64,000 nucleotides of DNA, from positions 18,740,001-18,804,000 of the forward strand of contig CM073532.1 in NCBI GenBank assembly GCA_037074615.1. The letters run 5' to 3'. Within the stretch, counting starts at the first letter, position 1. Each line of letters starts with the position of its first letter. The notes beneath the pieces were generated by a model, which was given only the letters and a program-made list of their open reading frames with translations, was not told where the DNA came from and made no database searches. Below, piece by piece: positions 33,037 through 46,175 of the stretch. The DNA is from Leucaena leucocephala. Lineage: Eukaryota; Streptophyta; Magnoliopsida; Fabales; Fabaceae. Made by a program: the position numbers and the translations under genes.

Positions 33037-36000
33037 TGAAACATCCTTATTTTTGTACATCTTAGGGACCAATTGGTAGTATTTAGAACCACTTTCAAGG
33101 TCATTGAAATCTAATTTCTCAATCTGGAGTTTTACCCTTATCGAGTACTGTTTACTGTGTAAATTCCAGATGAGTGACCTGACTTCGAAAAATCATAACT
33201 AATTGTAGAAAAATCAGAATGCAGTGGTTCAAATTGATACATGAAGCTAACTCAATACTATTTCAAGGAAAAATAACTCGTTGACCATTCCTTGCCCAAG
33301 TCAACGTCAGTCAAAGTTATAACTTTACTGTTCATCCAGCGTTTTTCTCCTGAATCCAGCATTTTGGTCCCAACTTTGATAGTTTATATCTCCATGTGTA
33401 GACATCGAAATGAGACATTCTATATATCAAATCGAAGCTTGGTATGTCTACTATTTATCATAAACATATCATACATTTATTTAATCATTTACTATTTTTA
33501 ATTATAGATCAAACATCACTATATCACCACGAGTTACTGTTCATGGTGGCAAATTCCAGCAAGCAACTTTACATACATATGCATACATTAATCACATATC
33601 AAATAAACATGCCAAACAATACTTATCATTAAATAATAAATCTTTATACAACAAGGCATGAACAAAATCCTCGTATCTCTATTACATCTTTCCTGCCTGA
33701 AATCCGGCAGTATAACTACTATACTTCATCTGTAAAAATAACTGATCTTGTACTGATTCGGTAATTCCCGTGAGAATTACCATTCTACGTAAGTACCCAG
33801 GAAAGACTGGATGAACCGACTAGGTCCACTCACTTCCAGACTCCTTAGACAGTACCTACGTACACAGTACGTATCATCTCCTTATGTTCAGTCTGAAAAT
33901 CGGCAGCATAACGGCGTCTTACAGCATTCTCAAAATTCACTTCGACATAACCTCTCTGTAATGGGTTATAAATAGGGGATGAGATTCGGGGGAATCTCAG
34001 TAGCAAACGGTACTAAACAATGCATGCATTAAAGTAAATACTTGTGCTTGCTTGTGAAAGTGTAAACATTGTGTAATGTGCATGCTTCCATGTAACATAT
34101 GAAATACAATTGGCCAAGGTAATCATAGAAACAGAGCTTCAATCATATACACATATGCACACAATTCAACAAAGTCATAGCACAATCATGCATAACATTC
34201 AATACATACAAGTTTAGGGTAAGTTTACTACCTTATTGCTTTACTTCTTTCCACTTTAACTTTGCTTCTTCCTTCTTACTTTTCCTTGCTATGTGGCTGC
34301 CCTCTTTTGAGCACACCAAGCAATTCCTAACATCACATTACCATCCAACCATTACAATCTAACTTCTCTTGAACACTAAGCTTACTTTAAGTAACATAAC
34401 TTCCTTTAATCTTTACCAATTGACTTGGCCTTTGAATCAATTGATGTCTTGACCTTACCCTACACAATTTGGCCTTTTAAATCCATTTATGAACTCAAAA
34501 CAACCAAATTCCAGTAACTATGCACTATTCCGGACAGATTTGAAAAACATGCATAATTCTTTCAAAAATTCTCATTTTGATTCCAATGCTTCCCATACTT
34601 GTTCCTCCACTTTTCCCCCACACAAAATCTCATTTTAAGACCATTGGAAGTATCAAAATCATGAAATTCAAATCACTGTTCATGCGAGTGAACAGTCCGT
34701 GAGGAATTTTCAACATTATAACCTTTAATTCCAATGGTTTCCAAGGTTCAAAACATTTCCAATCCTACACAAAATCATCATATAAACTCAATGGAAGCAT
34801 TAAATCATTGAAATTCCATTTCCTTCTATCATGAACAGTGCATGAACAGTGCAACCCGAAATGGTAAAGTCAAGAACATCAACTTACTTCACAACCAAGC
34901 ATGTAACTAACTTGTTTAAGCTTGTCTAAACTATCTATGACATAAAACTCATGTTCCTCTCACATATACATAGAAATTCCAGCAGCATTTCCCCAATATT
35001 TAAGCCTCAAAAATCACTTAAATTCAAGCACAAACCATAAGAACAAAAGGTAGAAGTAAGGAGACAACTTACCTTACTTGCTCCTTCAAGACCCTTGCTT
35101 CTTCCTTGCTTTCTTCCACTTTCTTTCTCTATAACTCACTTCTCTTTCTAAAGGAGCTCTTGGGTGTGAAGAATGAATGGAAAGGGGGGTATTTATAGCA
35201 AAAGTCATGTGCCATTTGAAGGCCAAGATCACTTTGGAAACTATTTGATCTAATGGTTAAAGGTTTGATCTTGAAATGTCTTTTCACTTTTCACTCAAGA
35301 CCTTACCACCATGACATCACTAGCATGGCCTCCCTTGGTACACCTAACCCTTCCTCTTTTTGGGTGCCATTCTTGTGTCCTTGTGGGTCCCACCATGTGC
35401 AACACCTAATTCTTACTTTATTCTCTTTTTCTTTCTTTTCAAAAATCCATAAATTATTTATTATTTGGACTTGGGCTCCAAGATAACTTTTGGGCCTTAT
35501 TGGGCTGGCCTAGGACGAAATATTGGGCCTCTTTTAGGTCCAATAGCTAACTGGCCCAAATCCCAATGTACTTTCCTCATACCGATATCAGTAACTTACC
35601 CTGATCTTAGCATAAATGCTAAACACCTGTTTTAATTGTTCTAACATTTTTAGAAATTCATTCTAATATAAAATGAATTCTCTACAAAGTTTCATAATTT
35701 TCTGAGACCCAGAAGTCCTGTTAAAAATTACATATGTTTCCTTTAACCCTTTATCGGTGTCATTTTTCACCGTAAATTCCATAATTAATTCTACAGGACT
35801 CCTTTTTGACTTCTGTCAACTCCATAAATTCTCATATTAATTATAATAATTTACTATCAAATTTCCTCTGATATCCATCCATTGTGTGAAATGACCAAAA
35901 TGCCCTCCATTTACTTCTGGTTTCTTAGGGCATCACAGTGGCATTTTCGTAATTTTGCACTTTGGCTCTTAGACTTTCTTCCTCTTCCAATTAATCCTTT

Positions 36001-36095
36001 TCTTTACATAAATATGGCCACATCTTTTTCTAAACATCTCATATATTTTATTTAATCTGTACATACAACTTAATACAGAAATTAGGGATGTTACA
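33037..36095 (-). repeat. LARD-B 3' LTR
   Basis: It is 3059 bp; in plus-strand text it opens TGAAACATCCTTATTTTTGTAC and closes GAAATTAGGGATGTTACA. It includes a TATA box (minus strand, near 35191), a splice-donor-like AAG|GTAAGTTG (minus, 35072) and an acceptor-like CATTACAG (minus, 33956). Short frames inside it are not conserved as proteins. Confidence 0.9.
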
Positions 36096-37173
36096 TTTCT
36101 CTCCCCCTTAAAATAAATTTCGTCCTCGAAATTTACTTAGTACCTTAGTCAACAATCTTAAATATACATCCTCTTTAAATCTCTTTCTGCTTTATGACTA
36201 AGAATTGGGGTATCCATCTCTTGCCTTTTATCTTATTATGTAGCGGAGTACTTTCAATATCCGCTTCATGTCCTTGCTGTCAGTACTCTTTTTGTATGAG
36301 TCAACTTAATTGGAGTTTATTTCTACTTCATCACGGCACTTGATCTTGTGCTATGCATCCATTTGCTTATGGACAACTCCTTGTACTAGACTTGAGAGTA
36401 GTGCCCATTTCTTTCATATCAAACTCTCTCGAATATTATTGTATTCGGGAGTTTCCCTTACTCACTCATCATACTTTCTAACACTTATCCCTTATTACTT
36501 CTCTTAGCATCTCGCAGAATTCTTTAACATCCGCAAAGCTTTATCCTCTTTTCGTATAGAAACTCTTATAACTCTATTGTTGCTCTTATCATCTTTAATG
36601 ATTCAACATCATACAGAGAGAGGACTTATGCAGTTATTCTTTTCTTTACTTTACTGCTAAGTAGGAGCATATACTCTAACATGCATAATGCCTGGCCAAT
36701 ATCTTGTAGGACTGTATACTTGCTCCTAAATGCAAAGCTCTAACATTCTCTTATGACTTTATCAGCCTCTCAGGAGAGTATTGCTCTTTTGCTTCTCGTT
36801 CTCCTGAACAAAGTCATAATTTAAATCTTTCATTTCAAATCTACTCTTATTTGGACTTGGCAGAAGGGTTTTAATCCTTTAATGTTCATAACATTTCTAA
36901 CTTTTCATAACTATGTTTATCATTCTTTCTGTGGCATTGAGGAACTGCAGCTAAACTGACTGCTCTTATTTTCTACTTCTTTCCATCCCTTGACCTAAAC
37001 TAAGTAGTTCACTTCCCACAGCCTTCTTGAGACTAGTATAGTCATATTGTCTGTCTTTCATAAAGAAGCTGGGGTGGATTAGGGCCAGGAACATCCCTTT
37101 AATCTTTATCTATAACCTCATACCTGGACTGCGATAATAGGAAGGGATGTCATAGATTGTAACTGGATCTTAG
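36096..37173 (-). other. LARD-B interior, 3' portion, with polypurine tract
   Basis: Beside the LTR the minus strand reads AAATTTCGAGGACGAAATTT and TTTTAAGGGGGAGAGAAA (36096-36135). The remaining kilobase shows no coding signature but matches the family-E interior at 6179-6876 in reverse. It ends at the CTTAG target of copia-2 (37169-37173). Confidence 0.8.
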
Positions 37174-39078
37174 TGTTGGAAATTGTGCCCTAGGGGCCAA
37201 TCATTGTATCATGTTATCATATTATTTGCATGTTTACTATGATGACAATCCTTGGATAACTAGTGATTTTATCCTAAATGTCCCTGGTCGGTCATCTATG
37301 CGGGAGCAGAGATGAAATAAGACCAGTATGACTTTGAAGATATATAAAGATATAAATCAAAGTCATAAGCACATGTAAGAGTACAGGGTGTTGGATCGAC
37401 CCGCTATGAGAGAGCTGCATGGGTTAAGTCATAAGTTTCTCTCATATACAAGCCATGTCACTATGCCCTTTGACCTGAGATCATCATGGATTCCTACATG
37501 ACAAACGCTCAGCTTTGACCTAGTCAAAAGTCACTTTTGACCGAGTGATCATAAAGGCTATGCTCGGGCTTAGTGGTTTTTCATGCGGAGGAATGTGAAT
37601 GGTCAAGATGGAATTTGTCCCTCACATTCGTAGAGAGATATTACTGGGCCCCTCGATGAGTGAGTCTGAGAAATGTATGGCCATACTAGATGGAAGGGTA
37701 GTTCCATTTCTATATTCAAACTACTCAGGGATCGAGAAAGTAACGGTCAGGAACAGGAGGATGACGTTCACCATGCCTCATCCTTGACCGAAATATCGTG
37801 TGACAAAAGGGACGTGATATGGTTGTATGAAAGGTTACATCGTTTATCGATCCTCATATGTTTTGGGTAGTCGTAATGCCTTGCTAGAGACCGCTTACGA
37901 CTTGTGGGTCAGTATAGTAACTGGGCCACTGCCAACTTCATATGGGCCTACAGGGTCGCACACAAAACAGCCCAATGCGAGCTATGATGTCCAGATTCAT
38001 TGAATCTAAGAGATGTCTAGATTCAATGAATAATCTAGGGTGGATATATATTTTATATATATATAAATTAGTTTATATATATTATATAAATAATATAAGA
38101 GATATTTGTAAGATTTAATTTATAAGGATAAATTAAATCTCTATCATTTTTGAATTTGAATTTAAATGGATATGATCTATTTGAATTTGAAATTCAAATT
38201 GATAAGATATCTCAAATTTGATTTATGAGAATAAATCAAATATAATTGTCTTATCTTTATTTTAAATTAAATAAATAGGTGAATTAAATCTGTGGGACGG
38301 ATTTAATATAAACCATATTTATTTAATCAGTTTCTTATTAAATTATGCAATATATGATATTGTATTAATTCAGAATTAATATAAGATTAATTCTGAAGCC
38401 CGGCCCTATTAGAAGCCCGATAGCTTCCTATATATTTGACATTAGGAGCTAGGTTCTACACACAAGATACATCTCTACACACACATTTAGACGTAGAAGA
38501 GGGGGCAGGGAGAGTGAAAAAGGTTTGCACATAAGAAACTGCCGAAATAGAGACGGTGAGGACGGAATCTCTAGAAAGCCCTAGAGGGACAAGAGGCGCT
38601 AGCACGTCGTTCGCGATTGGAACGCTGTTCGTGTGGATACCGGTAGAGGAAGCCGATCTGAGCTGTCGACTTCTACGATACGGCCAGACACGAAGAAAGG
38701 TCGCGACCAGAACACACTTAGGTCGCGACCAAACGGGCATCTGAACGTCAGAAATCCGAAAAGAGGAGACAAGTCGCGACGTGAAGTTGAAGAGGTCGCG
38801 ACTAAAAGCTCCAGAGGCGACAGGTCGCGACTAGAAGCATAGTAGGTCGCGACTACAAACTCCAGAGGCGACAGGTCGCCACTAGAAGCTGAGGAGGTCG
38901 CGACTGAAAGTTCCAGAGGCGAGGAGTCGCGACTAGTGGACACTGAGGTCGCGACCAAAGCTCGAGTACCGAAGGTAACACTTCTTTCTCCTTGACTTAA
39001 ACACATTCGGTAGATCCTGGCTGGGAATGGAAAAAATTTTAAAGTTAATTTCCGCTGCGTGTCTTCCAATTCCCTTCA
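37174..39078 (+). repeat. Copia-2 5' LTR
   Basis: It runs from TGTTGGAAATTGTGCCCTA to AATTCCCTTCA. Modules: a short inverted repeat around AGATTCATTGAATCT (37991), an AT-rich core with the palindrome AATTTGAAATTCAAATT (about 38182), a TATA-like CCTATATATTTGAC (about 38427) and a GTCGCGAC array (38695-38960). Antisense frames over the array encode low-complexity repeats and are not genes. Confidence 0.95.
38695..38960 (+). repeat. GTCGCGAC array in the copia LTR (R/U5 side)
   Basis: Nine TCGCGA hexamers lie within a tandem arrangement of about 30 bp (GGTCGCGACT-AGAAGCTGAG / GGTCGCGACTGAAAGTTCCA). The array is downstream of the TATA-like box, so it would be part of the transcript, where each GTCGCGAC can self-pair. 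An equivalent array is present in each copia LTR of the window, with different numbers of units and different degrees of CpG loss. Confidence 0.85.
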
Positions 39079-39079
39079 G

Positions 39080-39091
39080 TGGTATCAGAGC
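39080..39091 (+). other. Primer binding site (tRNA-iMet), copia-2
   Basis: TGGTATCAGAGC begins two bases after the LTR end, exactly as in copia-1. Confidence 0.93.
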
Positions 39092-40279
39092 CATGCCGTT
39101 TTGTGTTTAAGTTAGGTTTGATTGTTGATACATGTGATGTATGTTAGACTTCTTAGCTGATTATATGATAACATGCGAGATATGTATGACATATATGGAA
39201 TCTGTTTATGTATGACATATACGGAATCTAAAAGGAAACTGAAATCGGTGGTGTATATCAATTGATTTGATCAATTAATATTGATGGGGTCTAAGGAAAA
39301 AGAATTAAGATTCTTGATTATTTATCAAAAAAATTTCTATTGGGGCGCTGCCCCACACCCCGCCCGCTAACCGGCTAGCGGGACCGCCGTGGCTATTTAA
39401 TCGTCGCGCAACATAATCGTAATATGTATTGACTTTCCTGATATATGAATGTTTTGAAACATTTATTGCCCTTCAAATAGTATGGATTTTGATTCTTGAA
39501 TGTTTGGGTATGGTGAACAATATGGCTCTAGATTACAAGTGTTGTAATTTTTCTAAATACGGCCTGCGTGTCGTGCCTTCCTCTAATGACTCTCGTTGTA
39601 CATTCTCTTCTCATCTCACTCCCCTCGATGTTAAAACGAGGTTTCCTTATGTACTTTTCCTATTCTAATTAGAGAGCTCCTCTCATTGGCTTGAGGGGAC
39701 TTAGGATAGGTGAGCCATATTGTATCACGTTTAAGATTATGCATCTTTTGATTAGATCACTGCATGTATGTTTTATATGCATAATACTTGTATGAGATAC
39801 AACTGCGATACATGCATCTTATAAACCAGATAATTAATTAAACCCTCTAAAAGAAATCTTAAGTCATATGCCGTCAATTAATGAACACTTGTCAAAACCT
39901 CGATCGCTCATTTGTAGGTCCACCAAAGTGGGTGCATTTGAGTTATCTTGGGGAGATAAGCAAGAGTAATGGTGCTACTCTTATGTTTGTTATTGTTTGA
40001 CTTAATTGAGATTATCAAAACGGTTTTGGGTCTCAAGGCATTAGATGGGATTAAAACATGCCGGATCATATGATGATGGAATCCCATAAATATCTAAGAA
40101 TTACATTTGATGTAATTGGTAAAGTTGTTACCTACCTAAATAACTTAAAGTTGAGCGTCCTGCCAAAGCGGACTCAAGTTTAAGCCAAATATGGATCTTA
40201 GCCCACTAATTATTACATTGAGGATTGTTTTATTCAGTGGGAGATTGCTAATTCGCTTGCATATTTTAATTGTAGAATC
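39092..40279 (+). other. Copia-2 untranslated leader
   Basis: This 1.2 kb has no convincing gene. It contains the conserved GC-rich block GGGGCGCTGCCCC...CTAACCGGCTAGCGGG (about 39344-39400) in otherwise AT-rich DNA, and a 170-200 bp stretch near 39640-39840 that is missing from copia-1. The 80-codon frame at 39429 is only partly preserved in copia-1 and is not claimed as a gene. Confidence 0.7.
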
Positions 40280-43200
40280 ATGACGACTAGTAATACTGCT
40301 ACATTATCGTTGCGATCTGTCCTTGAGAAGGACAAACTCAATGGGACAAACTTTCTTGACTGGTTCAGGAACTTGAGAATTGTTCTCAAGCAGGAAAGAA
40401 AAGTATATGTCCTAGATCACCCCATTCCTGAGGAGCCAGCAGCCAATGCTCCTAGAGCTCAGAGAGATTCTTATGCGAAGCATAAGGAAGACTCTGTTGA
40501 TGTGGGATGCTTGATGCTTGCCACTATGGTTCTGGAGCTTCAAAGAGATCTGGAACACATGGAGGCTTATGAGATGATTGTGCATCTTAAGGAAATGTTC
40601 CAGCAACAGGCAAGGCAAGAGAGGTATGAGACCACTAAGGCCTTACATTCCTGCAAGATGGCTGAAGGTGCATCAGTCAGTACTCATGTCCTAAAGATGA
40701 AAGGGTACATTGATCACCTTGAGAGGCTTGGATTTCCCATAAGCCAGGAGTTAGCTACAGATTTGATCTTGAACTCACTCCCGGAAAGTTATGACCAGTT
40801 TGTCATGAACTACAACATGAACAACATGGAGAAATCTATTTCTGAACTGCATGGGATGCTTAAAACTGCTGAGCCGACTGTTAAGAAAAGGCCCAGTACT
40901 GTTTTGATGGTTCAGAAAGGAAAGGGTATGAAAAAGAAAGGCAAGGGCAACGGCAAGGGTCATGGCTCATCTGGTAAGACCAAAGAGTCAGGCAAGCCCG
41001 AAACCAAGCCTGCACCAAAGAAGGCAAAGCCTCCAAAGGAAGGAGTTTGCTTCTTCTGCAATGAACCGGGTCATTGGAAGAGGAATTGCAAACTCTACCT
41101 TGAAGATCTGAGAAAGAACAAGAAGGATAGCGGGGCTATCGCTTCAGGTATTTATGTTATAGACATTCATCTCTCTACTTCCACTACATGGGTATTAGAT
41201 ACTGCATGTGGTTCTCACATTTGTACAAATGTGCAGGGCCTAAAGGACAGTAGAAAGCTGAAGAAGGGCGAAGTTGACCTACGAGTTGGAAATAGAGCAA
41301 AGGTTGCTGCTCTAGCTGTAGGCACTTATGAATTAGTTCTTCCCACTGGGCTTTTGTTAGTTTTGAACAATTGCTATTATGTTCCTGCTTTGAGTAGTAA
41401 CATTGTTTCTCTTTCTTATTTGGATAAGGAAGGTTACACTTCCATTTCTGGGAATGGTAAATGTTCCATTTATCGTAATGATATTTTCTATGCTCATGGT
41501 GATTTGCATGTTGATCATTACATATTAAACTTGGAACAACCCAATCATGGAAATATCTATAACATAACCGCCAAAAGGATCAAACCAAATGATTTGAATC
41601 CGACGTACCTCTGGCACTATCGTCTAGGCCACATAAATGAGAAACGCATTTCTAAACTCCATCAAGATGGATTTCTCAACTCATTTGATTTTGAATCATA
41701 TGATACTTGCGAATCTTGTTTGTTAGGAAAGATGACAAAGTCGCCTTTCACTGGGCACAGTGAGAGGGCCACTGATTTGTTGGGCCTCATACATACAGAT
41801 GTGTGTGGACCGATGAATACAAATGCCAGAAGAGGTTATTCGTACTTCATTACATTCATAGATGATTTCAGTAGATATGGCTACGTCTATCTAATGAAAC
41901 ATAAATCCGAATCTTTTGAAATGTTCAAGATATTTTAAAATGAAGTACAAAACCAGCTTGGTAAAACAATTAAAGCCCTTCGATCTGATCGAGGTGGTGA
42001 ATATTTGAGCCAAGAGTTTATCGATCATCTTAGGAATTGTGGAATAGTCTCACAATTGACTCCTCCAGGAACACCACAATGGAATGGGGTTTCTGAACGG
42101 AGGAATCGAACACTATTGGATATGGTTCGATCCATGATGAGTCGAACAGATCTTCCACCTTCCTTTTGGGGCCACGCCCTAGAGACAGCTGCGTTCACAC
42201 TGAATCGTGTTCCATCTAAGGCAGTTGAAAAGACTCCGTATGAGATATGGACTGGGAGGAAACCTAGTTTGTCTTTTCTCAAGATTTGGGGATGTGAGGT
42301 CTATGTTAAGCAACAAGCCTCAGATAAGTTAGCGCCCAAATCTTCAAAGTGCCTTTTTGTGGGATATCCTAAGGAAACCAAGGGATATTATGTCTACAAC
42401 CCCACTGATAACAAAGTGTTTGTTGTCAGAAATGGTATCTTTCTAGAACGAGAATTTATCTCTAAAAGAACCACTGGTAGCAAGGTACACCTCGAAGAAG
42501 TTCGAGAGCCACAAGACGCCACAGAACTAGAGATGGAAAGTAGAGAAGACTCACAAGTTGTTAAGACTCCTCAAGTCACGCAAGGCCCAAGGCGATCTAA
42601 TAGGGCACGACTTCAGCCTCAGAGATATGGATTTCTGATTTCTGATAGTCGTGATGTGTTGCTCATTGAGCATAATGAGCCCACTACCTATCAAGAAGCT
42701 ATAGTGGGACCAAACTCTGAAAAATGGCTTAATGCCATGAAGTCTGAGATGCAATCCATGTACGACAATAAGGTATGGACCTTAGTCGACCCGCCTGAAG
42801 GTGTAAAAACCGTCGGGTGCAAGTGGGTTTTTAAAGAGAAAACCGACATGGATGGCAATGTAAATGTCTTCAAGGCACGACTGGTTGCAAAAGGATTTAC
42901 TCAAACTCATGGTATGGACTATGATGAGACCTTTTCCCCAGTTGCAATGGCCAAATCAATCAGAATCCTCCCTGCCATTGCAGCATATTATGACTATGAA
43001 ATATGGCAGATGGACGTCAAGACAGCCTTCCTTAATGGAAAGCTCCTTGAGGATGCGTACATGACACAACCTGAAGATTTTGTGCGTTCTGAGGACTCTG
43101 GTAAGGTGTGCAAGCTTCAAAGGTCTATTTATGGACTGAAGCAAGCATCTCGGAGTTGGAATCATCGTTTTGATGAAGTAGTCAAAGAGTTTGGATTTCT

Positions 43201-44227
43201 TCAAAACATTGATGAACCTTGTGTGTACAAAAAGGTTAGTGGGAGCACAGTTGTATTTTTGGTACTCTATGTCGATGACATCCTACTCATTGGGAATGAC
43301 ATTCCTACCTTGCAGATTGTCAAGTCTTGGTTAGGAAAATCTTTCTCGATGAAAGACTTGGGTGAAGCCACCTACATCCTAGGAATTAGGATCTATAGAG
43401 ATAGATCTAAATGGCTTCTAGGACTGAGTCAGAGCACATATATAGACAAGATACTGCACAGATTCAGTATGCAGGAATCAAAAAGGGGTTTCATACCCAT
43501 GTCTCATGGTATTCACCTCAGCAAGGATTTGTGTCCTAGTACACCAGATCAGCGAGGTCGCATGAGTAAGATTCCATATGCCTCGACCATAGGATCTATC
43601 ATGTACGCCATGTTATGTACTCGACCGGATGTCTCGTTTGCCTTAAGTATGACTAGCAGATATCAACAGGACCCCGGTGAGGGCCATTGGACTGCTGTCA
43701 AGAATATCCTTAAGTACTTGAGAAGGACTAAGGACTTATTCTTGGTCTATGGTGGATTGGATGACGAGCTCTCTGTAACTGGTTACACAGATGCAAGTTT
43801 CCAAACTGACCAGGATGACCAGAAATCGCAATCTGGATACATATTTCTCCTAAATAATGGAGCAATAAGCTGGAAGAGCTCTAAGCAGAGCACTGTAGCA
43901 GATTCTGCAACGGAAGCCGAGTATATAGCAGCATCTGATGCAGCTAAGGAGGCCGTTTGGATCAGGAAGTTCATTACTGAACTAGGGGTGGTATCGACCA
44001 TCTCAGATCCAATAACTTTATTCTGTGACAATAGTAGTGACATTGCACAGGCCAAAGAGCCTTGGTCATATCAAAGGACCAAGCATATACTTAGGCGATA
44101 TCATCTCATCAGAGAAATCAATGATAGAGGTGATATAAAAATATGCAAGGTAACAGGAGAAGACAATGATGCTGATCCTCTAAACCGCTTGTCCAGGCAA
44201 AACATGAGCGTCATGTTAGGTCAATAG
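40280..44227 (+). pseudogene. gag-pol: Copia-2 gag-pol polyprotein with one stop and a C-terminal frameshift
   Basis: From ATG 40280 the frame runs 1315 codons with a single internal TAA at 41936-41938 (codon 553). Order: gag with NGTNFLDW near residue 21; zinc knuckle CFFCNEPGHWKRNC at ~257; protease WVLDTACGSH at ~303; pre-integrase RLGHIN at ~445; integrase HTDVCGPM (~504), SDRGGEY (~568) and the WNGVSERRN Glu (~607); RT with CKWVFKEK (~853) and YVDDIL (~997); RNase H YTDASFQ (~1168). At the stop, copia-1 has CAA, so a C-to-T change inside integrase is likely. Near 44180 a 4-base loss relative to copia-1 (CTAACAAAGCC to CTAAACC) shifts the last ~16 codons and ends the frame at 44227. The gag-protease half before the stop is intact. 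Confidence 0.93.
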
Positions 44228-44259
44228 GATTGAGACAAATTAATGATTGTTCCTAGTGC

Positions 44260-44270
44260 AAGTGGGAGGA
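44260..44270 (+). other. Polypurine tract, copia-2
   Basis: AAGTGGGAGGA directly precedes the 3' LTR start TGTTGG and has the equivalent AAGTGGGAGGA in copia-1 (26341-26351). This is the expected plus-strand primer site. Confidence 0.85.
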
Positions 44271-46175
44271 TGTTGGAAATTGTGCCCTAGGGGCCAATCA
44301 TTGTATCATGTTATCATATTATTTGCATGTTTACTATGATGACAATCCTTGGATAACTAGTGATTTTATCCTAAATGTCCCTGGTCGGTCATCTATGCGG
44401 GAGCAGAGATGAAATAAGACCAGTATGACTTTGAAGATATATAAAGATATAAATCAAAGTCATAAGCACATGTAAGAGTACAGGGTGTTGGATCGACCCG
44501 CTATGAGAGAGCTGCATGGGTTAAGTCATAAGTTTCTCTCATATACAAGCCATGTCACTATGCCCTTTGACCTGAGATCATCATGGATTCCTACATGACA
44601 AACGCTCAGCTTTGACCTAGTCAAAAGTCACTTTTGACCGAGTGATCATAAAGGCTATGCTCGGGCTTAGTGGTTTTTCATGCGGAGGAATGTGAATGGT
44701 CAAGATGGAATTTGTCCCTCACATTCGTAGAGAGATATTACTGGGCCCCTCGATGAGTGAGTCTGAGAAATGTATGGCCATACTAGATGGAAGGGTAGTT
44801 CCATTTCTATATTCAAACTACTCAGGGATCGAGAAAGTAACGGTCAGGAACAGGAGGATGACGTTCACCATGCCTCATCCTTGGCCGAAATATCGTGTGA
44901 CAAAAGGGACGTGATATGGTTGTATGAAAGGTTACATCGTTTATCGATCCTCATATGTTTTGGGTAGTCGTAATGCCTTGCTAGAGACCGCTTACGACTT
45001 GTGGGTCAGTATAGTAACTGGGCCACTGCCAACTTCATATGGGCCTACAAGGTCGCACACAAAACAGCCCAATGCGAGCTATGATGTCCAGATTCATTGA
45101 ATCTAAGAGATGTCTAGATTCAATGAATAATCTAGGGTGGATATATATTTTATATATATATAAATTAGTTTATATATATTATATAAATAATATAAGAGAT
45201 ATTTGTAAGATTTAATTTATAAGGATAAATTAAATCTCTATCATTTTTGAATTTGAATTTAAATGGATATGATCTATTTGAATTTGAAATTCAAATTGAT
45301 AAGATATCTCAAATTTGATTTATGAGAATAAATCAAATATAATTGTCTTATCTTTATTTTAAATTAAATAAATAGGTGAATTAAATCTGTGGGACGGATT
45401 TAATATAAACCATATTTATTTAATCAGTTTCTTATTAAATTATGCAATATATGATATTGTATTAATTCAGAATTAATATAAGATTAATTCTGAAGCCCGG
45501 CCCTATTAGAAGCCCGATAGCTTCCTATATATTTGACATTAGGAGCTAGGTTCTACACACAAGATACATCTCTACACACACATTTAGACGTAGAAGAGGG
45601 GGCAGGGAGAGTGAAAAAGGTTTGCACATAAGAAACTGCCGAAATAGAGACGGTGAGGACGGAATCTCTAGAAAGCCCTAGAGGGACAAGAGGCGCTAGC
45701 ACGTCGTTCGCGATTGGAACGCTGTTCGTGTGGATACCGGTAGAGGAAGCCGATCTGAGCTGTCGACTTCTACGATACGGCCAGACACGAAGAAAGGTCG
45801 CGACCAGAACACACTTAGGTCGCGACCAAACGGGCATCTGAACGTCAGAAATCCGAAAAGAGGAGACAAGTCGCGACGTGAAGTTGAAGAGGTCGCGACT
45901 AAAAGCTCCAGAGGCGACAGGTCGCGACTAGAAGCATAGTAGGTCGCGACTACAAACTCCAGAGGCGACAGGTCGCCACTAGAAGCTGAGGAGGTCGCGA
46001 CTGAAAGTTCCAGAGGCGAGGAGTCGCGACTAGTGGACACTGAGGTCGCGACCAAAGCTCGAGTACCGAAGGTAACACTTCTTTCTCCTTGACTTAAACA
46101 CATTCGGTAGATCCTGGCTGGGAATGGAAAAAATTTTAAAGTTAATTTCCGCTGCGTGTCTTCCAATTCCCTTCA
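44271..46175 (+). repeat. Copia-2 3' LTR
   Basis: It is 1905 bp, identical to the 5' LTR apart from two substitutions that I can see, including the complete GTCGCGAC array (about 45792-46057). It is followed by the CTTAG duplication. Confidence 0.95.

Larger units (their letters stand above)
37174..46175 (+). mobile_element. Copia-2: young, nearly intact Ty1/copia element (BARE-1/Angela-like)
   Basis: It is 9002 bp with two 1905-bp LTRs, a perfect CTTAG duplication (37169-37173 and 46176-46180), primer site, leader, one long gag-pol frame and polypurine tract. By eye the LTRs differ at only two places (CTTGACCG/CTTGGCCG and ACAGGGTCG/ACAAGGTCG), making it the most recent datable insertion here. 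The gag-pol frame has one nonsense codon and a small deletion near the end, so this copy is probably not autonomous but could be rescued in trans. Confidence 0.95.

Noticed and set aside
33292..33632. Repeated small ORFs (69 and 62 codons) at 33292, 47504 and 48490
   Set aside because: These are segments of the family-B LTR; their repetition reflects LTR copies, not a gene family.
38599..39069. 156-codon antisense ORF in the copia LTR (also 45696-46166)
   Set aside because: It is low-complexity peptide (SRDLSPLEL-type repeats) translated from the GTCGCGAC array on the antisense strand; in older LTR copies the frame is broken.
41936..41938. Programmed readthrough or frameshift site in copia-2 integrase
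   Set aside because: The frame before and after is the same and copia-1 has CAA at this codon, so it is an ordinary nonsense mutation; no gag-pol boundary lies here.
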